The position numbers were made by a program, and so were the translations under genes. A DNA stretch of 6,964 nt from an uncultured Alphaproteobacteria bacterium. GTDB lineage: Bacteria; Pseudomonadota; Alphaproteobacteria; Rhizobiales; Beijerinckiaceae. The notes beneath the pieces were generated by a model that was not told the DNA's origin, ran no database searches, and was given only the letters and a program-made list of their open reading frames with translations. The DNA lies in NCBI GenBank assembly GCA_937903315.1, contig CALCZO010000187.1:1-6964 (forward strand). Reading direction: 5' to 3'. This document shows positions 1 to 5,306 of the stretch, in pieces (within the stretch, counting starts at the first letter, position 1; each line of letters opens with the position of its first letter).

Positions 1-533
1 CCTCCGGCGCGGCGATCGGCTGCGCTGTGGTGGCACGCCTCGCCGAGCTTGGCGCGGAAACACACCTCGTGGTCTCGGAAGCTGCACGGCGGACACTGGC
101 CGAGGAAGTCGGGCCTGACGCGTTTGAAATCCTCATGACGCGGGTGGCGAAAGTGCACGACAACAGGGATATCGGGGCGAGCATCGCTTCCGGGTCTTTT
201 CCGGTCGCCGGCATGATGGTTGCGCCCTGCTCGATGCGCTCGCTCGCCGCCATCGCGCATTCGCTTTCGGACAATCTGCTGGTGCGCGCGGCGGATGTGC
301 GACTCAAGGAGCGCCAGCCGCTGGTGCTGGTCGCGCGCGAGGCCCCGCTGCATCTTGGCCATCTGCGCGCCATGACGGCGGTAACCGAAATGGGCGCGAT
401 CGTCATGCCGCCGGTCCCGGCCTTCTACCTCCGGCCTGATAGCCTCGACGCTGTCATCGACCAGATCGCCTGCCGCGCGATCGATCTCACGCGTGTTTTT
501 GAACCCGTCTCCCGCGCATGGAACTCGGCCTGA
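1..533 (+). CDS. ubiX: UbiX-type flavin prenyltransferase (5' partial)
   Basis: UbiX-family enzymes prenylate reduced FMN with dimethylallyl phosphate to make prenyl-FMN, the cofactor of UbiD-type (de)carboxylases. The reading frame is open from base 3 and begins with SGAAIG, which matches the glycine-rich FMN-binding loop near the N-terminus of the family, so only about 10-15 residues lie outside the window. The 176 visible residues carry the family signature: a GSFPVAGMMVAPCSM segment, then SDNLLVRAADV, LKERQPLVLVAREAPLHLGHLR and MPPVPAFYLRP, with the conserved Lys, Glu, Arg and Tyr of the active site. The internal ATG at 27 is not the true start because homology continues upstream of it. 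The stop is TGA at 531-533. Whether it serves ubiquinone synthesis or a dedicated phenolic-acid decarboxylase (the PadB/VdcB type of naming) cannot be decided without the upstream neighbour. Family assignment is very firm; the physiological role is open. Confidence 0.95.
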   Translation, partial: SGAAIGCAVVARLAELGAETHLVVSEAARRTLAEEVGPDAFEILMTRVAKVHDNRDIGASIASGSFPVAGMMVAPCSMRSLAAIAHSLSDNLLVRAADVRLKERQPLVLVAREAPLHLGHLRAMTAVTEMGAIVMPPVPAFYLRPDSLDAVIDQIACRAIDLTRVFEPVSRAWNSA

Positions 534-624
534 ACCTCATCGCATCGGGCAGGTTTGATCTATCCCACTTGCCGGAGCGCCGGACTTGCGCTGATATTCG
601 CAGAAGGCTTCACAAGAAAGCCCG

Positions 625-632
625 TAAGGAAA
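625..632 (+). promoter_or_regulatory. Ribosome binding site of the GAF/Fis regulator
   Basis: The purine-rich TAAGGAAA contains AAGGA ending 6 bases before the ATG at 637. It supports that start over the ATGs further downstream. The rest of the 103-base gap after the UbiX stop shows no clear promoter or terminator. Confidence 0.6.
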
Positions 633-636
633 CGCG

Positions 637-1605
637 ATGGGTGCCGGGTTCGTCTCAGAACATGCAGGCAGAATCACGGCGGCGATCACCTCCGGGAAAT
701 CCGCGCGCTCGCCCCTGATTGCCTCCTGGGAGCGCAGCGCCCGCCTGCATCGGCTGGACCCGGCGACGGCCTCCACGCCGGGGCGCATCTCCGACGTCGA
801 ACTCGCGCAGGCCCGGCAGGTGATAGAACCCTTGCTGATCGCGGCGCAGCCAAGCCTCGACCGGTTATTCCAGGCGGTCGGCGGTGTCGGCTGTTCCGTG
901 CTGCTCGCCGACCGCAACGGCGTTCCCGTCGATCGGCGCGGTGCGATGGCGGACGATGCGACCTTCGAGCAGTGGGGGCTGTGGACCGGAACGGTCTGGA
1001 GCGAGGAACACGAGGGAACGAATGGCATCGGCACCTGTCTCATGGAGAGCCGTGCGCTGACCATCCACCGCGATCAGCATTTTCATGCCCGTGATTCGGC
1101 GTTGAGCTGCACCACGGCACCGGTCTACGACGAGCATGGCGAACTCGCCGCCGCCCTTGATGTTTCATCCTGCCGCGCCGACCTGACCGAGGGCTTCGTC
1201 CATCTCATCGCGATGGCGGTGGCCGATGCCGCCCGCAAGATCGAGGCTGAGCATTTCGCGCAGGCTTTTGCGAATGCGCGGATCGTTCTCGCCGCCGGGG
1301 CTGAAAAGGGTGGCAGCGCCCTGCTGGCTGTCGACCGCGATGATCTTGTCATTGGCGCGACCCGCGCTGCCCGGCTGGCGCTGGGGATCACCAATGCCAC
1401 GCTGGCGCGACGCATCCCCGCGATCGATATCATGGCGCAAACAGGCGGCGATCCAGAGACGTTGGATCAGGCGGAACGTTCGGTTGTTCAGCGCGCCCTG
1501 GCACGGGCCTCGGGCAATGTCACGCAAGCCGCCCGCAGCCTTGGCATCTCGCGCGCGACGATGCACCGCAAGCTCAACCGGCTCGGGCTGCGCTGCAACG
1601 CTTAA
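637..1605 (+). CDS. GAF-domain, Fis-type HTH transcriptional regulator (AcoR-like, no AAA+ domain)
   Basis: This is a likely transcriptional activator or regulator of the downstream aldehyde dehydrogenase module. The 322-residue product opens with the SWERSARLHRLDP motif (about residues 30-42) seen at the N-terminus of AcoR-type regulators. A GAF sensor domain follows (about 75-200) with the conserved EGTNGIGTCLMESRALTIHRD block at 126-146. A short PAS-like stretch comes next (about 225-262, LLAVDRDDLVIGATRAA), then a C-terminal Fis-type helix-turn-helix (279-318, GNVTQAARSLGISRATMHRKL). Canonical AcoR proteins are roughly twice as long and carry a sigma-54-interacting AAA+ domain between PAS and HTH. 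No Walker A or GAFTGA motif is present here, so it should not act by the classical sigma-54 ATPase mechanism. Short proteins of this layout are, to my knowledge, a natural class, but an old internal deletion is an alternative. Start: ATG 637 with AAGGA upstream. The ligand is unknown. Confidence 0.88.
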   Translation: MGAGFVSEHAGRITAAITSGKSARSPLIASWERSARLHRLDPATASTPGRISDVELAQARQVIEPLLIAAQPSLDRLFQAVGGVGCSVLLADRNGVPVDRRGAMADDATFEQWGLWTGTVWSEEHEGTNGIGTCLMESRALTIHRDQHFHARDSALSCTTAPVYDEHGELAAALDVSSCRADLTEGFVHLIAMAVADAARKIEAEHFAQAFANARIVLAAGAEKGGSALLAVDRDDLVIGATRAARLALGITNATLARRIPAIDIMAQTGGDPETLDQAERSVVQRALARASGNVTQAARSLGISRATMHRKLNRLGLRCNA

Positions 1606-1615
1606 TTCCACCCGG

Positions 1616-1639
1616 ACCTGTCGCAGGGTTGCGACAGGT
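1616..1639. promoter_or_regulatory. Perfect 10-bp inverted repeat, candidate operator
   Basis: Arms ACCTGTCGCA (1616-1625) and TGCGACAGGT (1630-1639) are exact reverse complements around a GGGT spacer. The dyad begins 11 bases after the regulator stop and lies 104 bases before the aldehyde dehydrogenase ATG. Fis-type HTH regulators bind dyads as dimers, so a binding site for the protein encoded just upstream is the leading idea (inference). It could also fold as an RNA hairpin at the end of the regulator transcript, but no T-run follows the right arm, so it is not a canonical intrinsic terminator. No convincing -24/-12 (GG-N10-GC) promoter was found between it and the dehydrogenase gene. Confidence 0.6.
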
Positions 1640-1742
1640 GGCTGCGTCCGGATCGCCCGCCCCTCTGCCCTCCATCTTAATCCGCGCAGATAAGTCTTTC
1701 CCGAACGCCGCATTCCGATGGCGTTGCTCAGGGAGAGAAGCC

Positions 1743-2426
1743 ATGACGAAAATCGATCTCAACATCGCGTTGAAAGCGCCCTTCGCCAAGCGCTACGACA
1801 ATTTCATCGGCGGCGAATGGTGCGCCCCGAAATCCGGCCGCTACTTCGAGAACATCTCGCCGATCACCGGCCTGCCAGTCTGCGAGATCGCGCGCTCGGA
1901 TGCCGCCGATATCGAGGCGGCGCTCGATGCTGCCCATGCCGCCAAAGACGCCTGGGGCAAGACCAGCCCCGCTGAGCGCGCGCTGATCCTCAACCGGATC
2001 GCCGACCGCATGCAAGAAAACCTCGACACACTCGCGCTGGCCGAGACCTGGGACAACGGCAAGCCGACCGTGCTCGAAGGCCACAACAAGATGCGGGTAT
2101 TCCAGGAGGAAATCTTCGGCCCCGTGGTTTCCGTGACGACCTTCAAGGACGAGGATGACGCGCTCGCCCTCGCCAACGACACGCTTTATGGCCTCGGCGC
2201 CGGCGTCTGGAGCCGCGACGCCAACACCTGCTACCGCTTCGGCCGCGCCATTCAGGCCGGCCGCGTCTGGACCAACTGCTACCACGCCTATCCGGCGCAT
2301 GCGGCCTTCGGCGGCTACAAGCAATCAGGCATCGGGCGTGAAAATCACAAGATGATGCTCGATCACTACCAGCAGACCAAGAACATGCTGGTGAGCTATT
2401 CCCCGAAGAAGCTCGGCTTCTTCTGA
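1743..2426 (+). pseudogene. AldB/ExaC-type aldehyde dehydrogenase with large in-frame internal deletion
   Basis: Intact members are NAD(P)-dependent aldehyde dehydrogenases of about 505-512 residues that oxidise acetaldehyde and related aldehydes. This copy reads as 227 residues. Residues 1-108 match the family N-terminus (RYDNFIGGEW, SPITGLPVCEIA, AETWDNGKP). Residues 109-227 match its C-terminus (EGHNKMRVFQEEIFGP, GRVWTNCYHAYPAHAAFGGYKQSGIGRE, ending LVSYSPKKLGFF). At 2064-2067 the reading frame jumps from the GKP of the N-terminal part to the TV of the C-terminal EPT[VI] motif, without a stop or frameshift. About 280 residues are missing, including most of the NAD fold, the general-base Glu and the nucleophilic Cys, so it cannot be an active dehydrogenase. 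Start: ATG 1743, with GGAG at 1732-1735; an upstream ATG at 1629 only adds non-homologous sequence. The flanking halves are well conserved, so the deletion is recent or an assembly error. Confidence 0.9.
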
Positions 2427-2432
2427 CCGACT

Positions 2433-2467
2433 GGGGCGGCGCAAGCGCATTGCGTCGCCCCAATTTT
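2433..2467 (+). terminator. Rho-independent terminator or attenuator after aldehyde dehydrogenase
   Basis: A 12-bp stem, GGGGCGGCGCAA (2433-2444) against TTGCGTCGCCCC (2450-2461), has a single G-U pair, a 5-base loop and a following AATTTT (2462-2467). It starts 6 bases after the dehydrogenase stop and ends 25 bases before the DUF779 start. It may end the transcript or lower expression of the DUF779 gene relative to the dehydrogenase. Confidence 0.75.
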
Positions 2468-2480
2468 CGGGAATGGGTAC

Positions 2481-2485
2481 GAGGA
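2481..2485 (+). promoter_or_regulatory. Ribosome binding site deciding the DUF779 start
   Basis: GAGGA lies 7 bases before the ATG at 2493 but only 1 base before the ATG at 2487. The spacing favours 2493 as the start, which removes two residues (MS) from the longer reading. Confidence 0.65.
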
Positions 2486-2492
2486 AATGAGC

Positions 2493-2825
2493 ATGAACGA
2501 CAAGATTGCCGCCACACCGGAAGCGCTGACCCTCCTCGCCGAGATTATCGTCGAGCATGGCCCCGTGCTGTTTCACCAATCCGGCGGATGCTGCGACGGC
2601 TCCTCGCCGATGTGCTATCCGGCCGGTGAATTCGCGATCGGCAGTCAGGACGTGAAACTCGGCGAGATCGGCGGCATGCCATTCTATATTGGCGGATCGC
2701 AGTATGGGGTCTGGAAGCACACCGACCTCATCATCGACGTCGTGCCCGGCCGCGGCGGCATGTTCAGCCTCGATAACGGTCGGGAAAAGCGGTTTCTCAC
2801 GCGGTCGACGCTGTGCAGGACGTGA
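2493..2825 (+). CDS. DUF779 family protein
   Basis: This small protein family is typically encoded next to AldB/ExaC-type aldehyde dehydrogenases; its biochemical role is not established to my knowledge. The 110-residue product (112 from ATG 2487) carries the hallmark HQSGGCCDGSSPMCYPAGEF block with a Cys-Cys pair and a third Cys, which suggests metal or redox chemistry (inference). The conserved FYIGGSQYGVWKHTDLIIDVVPGRGG and FSLDNGREKRFLTRS segments follow. After FLTRS, family members usually continue for ten or more residues with an acidic RLF-type tail. Here the protein stops after TLCRT, so the C-terminus looks slightly clipped. Dropping one base near 2814 would extend the frame to a TAA at 2839-2841, so a small frameshift is possible but unproven. 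It is preceded by a terminator-like hairpin and follows the deleted aldehyde dehydrogenase gene. Confidence 0.85.
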   Translation: MNDKIAATPEALTLLAEIIVEHGPVLFHQSGGCCDGSSPMCYPAGEFAIGSQDVKLGEIGGMPFYIGGSQYGVWKHTDLIIDVVPGRGGMFSLDNGREKRFLTRSTLCRT

Positions 2826-3000
2826 GCTTGGATCAAGGTAAGGGAATAAATGTGTGCCGGACGGAACACGCCCCGGTTTCCGGCGCCTGGCCGCTGCATT
2901 TGAACGCGCCTCTCGGGATATTTGATCCATCACAAGGAAAAATCCCACCCGGCTTGGATCAGTGGCGCACCCCTGAAACGAGGGGCATGCCGGTGCCAAG

Positions 3001-3047
3001 CGGCAACGTTGCCGGCGACCGGCCACAAGAGATCGGGCGACGGCAAC
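3001..3047. promoter_or_regulatory. 14-bp palindrome plus extra half-site, candidate operator
   Basis: CGGCAACGTTGCCG at 3001-3014 is a perfect palindrome. Its half-site CGGCAAC recurs in direct orientation at 3041-3047. The palindrome ends 52 bases before the GTG start of the acyltransferase, a normal place for a regulator site. No regulator can be named from this window. Confidence 0.35.
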
Positions 3048-3054
3048 CGGGGCT

Positions 3055-3059
3055 GAGGA
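3055..3059 (+). promoter_or_regulatory. Ribosome binding site deciding a GTG start
   Basis: GAGGA ends 7 bases before the GTG at 3067. This strong site supports the GTG as the acyltransferase start, and the family homology begins right after it. Confidence 0.7.
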
Positions 3060-3066
3060 ACGCAAA

Positions 3067-3933
3067 GTGGGCTTCACGACTTGGGCCATCAATCTCTGGG
3101 AATACGCCATCCATTGTCTGCTCAGGCTCGTTCCGAACAATGTGGCATCTGACTTCGGCAGTTTCATAATCCGGTTCAATGTCCCGCGACACCGGCCACA
3201 GATCATCGAAGGCGCCCGGCGGAACCTCCGTCTCCTGTATCCCGGAATCACCGACGCCGAGGTCGAACGGAGAGTTTACAATTTTCTGGATAATGTCGGG
3301 CGGTTCATGTCCGAGTTCTCGGTTCTGCACCGCATCATCGCGCCGGGGCGCGTCGAGGTGGTGGGCGATACCGCCATGCTGGAGACGATACGCAGCGGAC
3401 CAACACTCGCGCTGATGCTGCATACCGGCAATTGGGAGGTGTTCTCGCCCTATCTCGCCTCACGCGGCATCGAGGTTTCAACCTTCTATCAGCGTCCCGA
3501 GCGTCTTGCGCAGCGATGGATTGTCGAGCGGACGAGACAGGCCTGCAAGATGCACCTCTTCTCGCCGGACGCGAAAGGGCTGCGCGACGCAATGCGGCGG
3601 CTGTCGGCCGGCGGTGTGGTGTCAATTTTTGGCGACGAGGCGCGCGACGGGATCATGATGGCGCCGCTGCTGGGGCGGCCGCCTCATACCAGAGGCAATT
3701 TGGGCATCGCGGCAAGATTGGCACGGCGAAGCGGTGCCAGCATCATCGTCGGTCGGTGCGTACGGCTGGAGCGCCATCGCTTCCGGCTGGAGTTCCACTG
3801 CCCCTACCGCCTACCCAATCGGAGCGGCACCATCGACGAACTGGCGGATGTCGCCTTTCTCAACGCGATCATCGAACCGATGATTCTCGAATATCTTGAT
3901 CAGTGGTATTACCTTGACGACCGGATCGTCTGA
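3067..3933 (+). CDS. LpxL/HtrB-family lysophospholipid acyltransferase
   Basis: Family members are membrane-associated acyltransferases that move an acyl chain from acyl-ACP to a lipid acceptor; the type members add secondary acyl chains to Kdo2-lipid A. The 288-residue product has the family size and layout: a hydrophobic N-terminus (about residues 5-37), ARRNLRLLYPG (50-60), the catalytic HX4E motif as HTGNWE (H119, E124), FGDEARDGIMMAPLLGRPPHTRGNLGIAARLA (188-219), and an ending in QWYYLDDRIV. Canonical LpxL proteins end in a QWLW motif followed by basic residues. This one has acidic DD instead, which argues against a plain lipid A enzyme. It stands alone on the + strand and converges on the PKS/oxoamine synthase operon with only 13 bases between stops. 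A role in acylating the product of that operon is attractive but inferred. A lipid A or other membrane-lipid substrate remains possible. Confidence 0.85.
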   Translation: MGFTTWAINLWEYAIHCLLRLVPNNVASDFGSFIIRFNVPRHRPQIIEGARRNLRLLYPGITDAEVERRVYNFLDNVGRFMSEFSVLHRIIAPGRVEVVGDTAMLETIRSGPTLALMLHTGNWEVFSPYLASRGIEVSTFYQRPERLAQRWIVERTRQACKMHLFSPDAKGLRDAMRRLSAGGVVSIFGDEARDGIMMAPLLGRPPHTRGNLGIAARLARRSGASIIVGRCVRLERHRFRLEFHCPYRLPNRSGTIDELADVAFLNAIIEPMILEYLDQWYYLDDRIV

Positions 3934-3946
3934 GCCGGCCGGCCAA

Positions 3947-5302
3947 TTATGACGCCGGCGCAGAAGGCGGCAAGGAGACAAGAGGCAAGGCAGCAAGCGT
4001 CTCGGCGGTCAGCCGCGCAGCCGTCGCAAGCTGCTCGCGAGTATGGGCGGCGGTGATGAAGAACCTCAGCCTCGCGGTCAGCTCCGGGACGCCCGGCGGG
4101 AGAATCGGGAAGGCATTCACCCCCTGTTCCAGCAGTTTCTCGGCCAGCATCACTGTGCGCAGGCTATCACCGACATAGACCGGGACAATCCCGAACCCCC
4201 AGCTGGTGCCGGTATCCAGTCCGTGTGCCTGCGCCGTTTCCTGAAAATACCGGCTGTTGTCATGCAGTCGGATGATGCGTTCCGGCTCCTCCTGCATGAG
4301 ATCCAGCGCCTTCAATGCAGCGGCCGCCTGCCCGGCAGGCAGGCCGACACTATAAACCAAACCCGGCGCGAGATGCTTGAGCAAGTCGGCGAGTTCCGAG
4401 CTGCCGGCGACGTAACCGCCGCAGCTCACCAGCGTCTTCGACAGGGTGCCGAGCCAGATGTCTATCTCGCGCGGATCAACCCCGAGATGCTCCGCGATAC
4501 CATGCCCGCGCTGACCCAGAACGCCAAAGCCATGGGCATCATCGACAAGGAGCCATGCACCCCAGCGCCGCTTGATCTCGACAAGGCGCGCCAGATCTGG
4601 CCCATCGCCGTCCATTGAATAGAGCCCTTCGACCGCGATCAGCACGCGGTTGAACCGGCTGCGCTCCCGGATCAGAACGGCTTCGAGCGCATCAAGATCG
4701 TTGTGCGAAATGGCACGGCGCGCGGCACCGCTCAACTGGGCGCCGACGGCGATGCAGTTGTGGATCAGCGCATCGTAGAGGATCAGGTCCTTTGGCCCAA
4801 GCAGCGTGGCAATGGTCGATACCGCCGTCGCATGCCCGGAGACAAACACCACAGCCGCCTCGGCCTCGTAGACTTTGGCGAGCGCCGCTTCGAGCGCCCG
4901 GTGAATGTCGCGTTCGCCGGCGCTGATCCGGCTTGCCGAAACGGAGGAACCGTAGGTCCGAACGGCGGATTCAATCGTCTCCACGACGCGTGGATCACCA
5001 TTGAAGCCGAGATAATCGTAGGATGCAAAGTTGATGACACTCCGGTTTTCCATCCGACTGGTCGCGCCGGCGAGGCCCTGATGAGGCTGATAGTAGGGAT
5101 CCCTGAGCCCCAGCGCATCCGCGAGATCGCGCTGCAGGGTCATCTGCCGGTAGGCTGGCAGCGACGTGAACTCGGTATCATATCTGGGCGGGGGCGTGCT
5201 GCCCTGGTCTGGCAAGTCGTACGCAACCGGGCTACCCGAACGGCTGCGCATCGCCCCCAGAACCGGGCCGAGATCAAGCTTGCCTTGGCTGCGGATCGAC
5301 AT
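3947..5302 (-). CDS. PLP-dependent alpha-oxoamine synthase (PKS-associated)
   Basis: Alpha-oxoamine synthases (BioF, serine palmitoyltransferase, 5-aminolevulinate synthase, PKS-releasing domains) condense an acyl thioester with an amino acid, losing CO2, to give an aminoketone. The 451-residue product shows YINFASYDYLGF-like fold entry at about 89-100, SSVSASRISAGERDIHRALE (119-138), the PLP-stacking His in DALIHNCI (H181), VDDAHGFGVLG (D254, H257) and the Schiff-base Lys in GTLSKTLVSCGGYVAG (K289). It is about 60 residues longer than BioF because of an N-terminal extension containing ADALGLRDPYYQPHQGLAGAT, a feature I associate with PKS-linked members. ATG at 5302 lies 4 bases after the PKS stop, with GGGG 7 bases upstream and probable translational coupling. 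The frame is open further upstream, but that would overlap the PKS by about 180 bases and lacks homology. The amino acid substrate cannot be read from sequence. Confidence 0.92.
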   Translation of the reverse strand: MSIRSQGKLDLGPVLGAMRSRSGSPVAYDLPDQGSTPPPRYDTEFTSLPAYRQMTLQRDLADALGLRDPYYQPHQGLAGATSRMENRSVINFASYDYLGFNGDPRVVETIESAVRTYGSSVSASRISAGERDIHRALEAALAKVYEAEAAVVFVSGHATAVSTIATLLGPKDLILYDALIHNCIAVGAQLSGAARRAISHNDLDALEAVLIRERSRFNRVLIAVEGLYSMDGDGPDLARLVEIKRRWGAWLLVDDAHGFGVLGQRGHGIAEHLGVDPREIDIWLGTLSKTLVSCGGYVAGSSELADLLKHLAPGLVYSVGLPAGQAAAALKALDLMQEEPERIIRLHDNSRYFQETAQAHGLDTGTSWGFGIVPVYVGDSLRTVMLAEKLLEQGVNAFPILPPGVPELTARLRFFITAAHTREQLATAARLTAETLAALPLVSLPPSAPAS

Positions 5303-5306
5303 GGCT

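Larger units (their letters stand above)
2826..3066. other. Non-coding gap between DUF779 and the acyltransferase
   Basis: These 241 bases hold no protein-like reading frame. An exact 10-base direct repeat, GCTTGGATCA, occurs at 2826-2835 and 2952-2961. A small hairpin, CCCCT/AGGGG, spans 2970-2985. A 14-bp palindrome lies at 3001-3014. I see no strong -35/-10 pair. The acyltransferase promoter should lie here because the gene block upstream ends at the DUF779 gene. Confidence 0.5.

Noticed and set aside
606..622. GGCTT/AAGCC hairpin before the regulator
   Set aside because: A 5-bp stem with a 7-base loop is expected by chance and has no terminator features.
1629..1742. Upstream in-frame ATG for the aldehyde dehydrogenase
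   Set aside because: The added residues are not family-like, and GGAG is well placed before the ATG at 1743.
2813..3169. A 118-codon + strand open frame after DUF779
   Set aside because: There is no homology, it overlaps the acyltransferase start in another frame, and it has no good ribosome binding site.
2325..3251. A 308-codon - strand open frame across DUF779 and the following gap
   Set aside because: It overlaps three better supported elements, has low-complexity Arg-rich composition, and matches no known family.
3934..3959. GCCGGC-rich palindrome between the convergent stops as a bidirectional terminator
   Set aside because: The short self-complementary GCCGGC copies can pair, but there is no T-run on either strand and the stem is only 6 bp.
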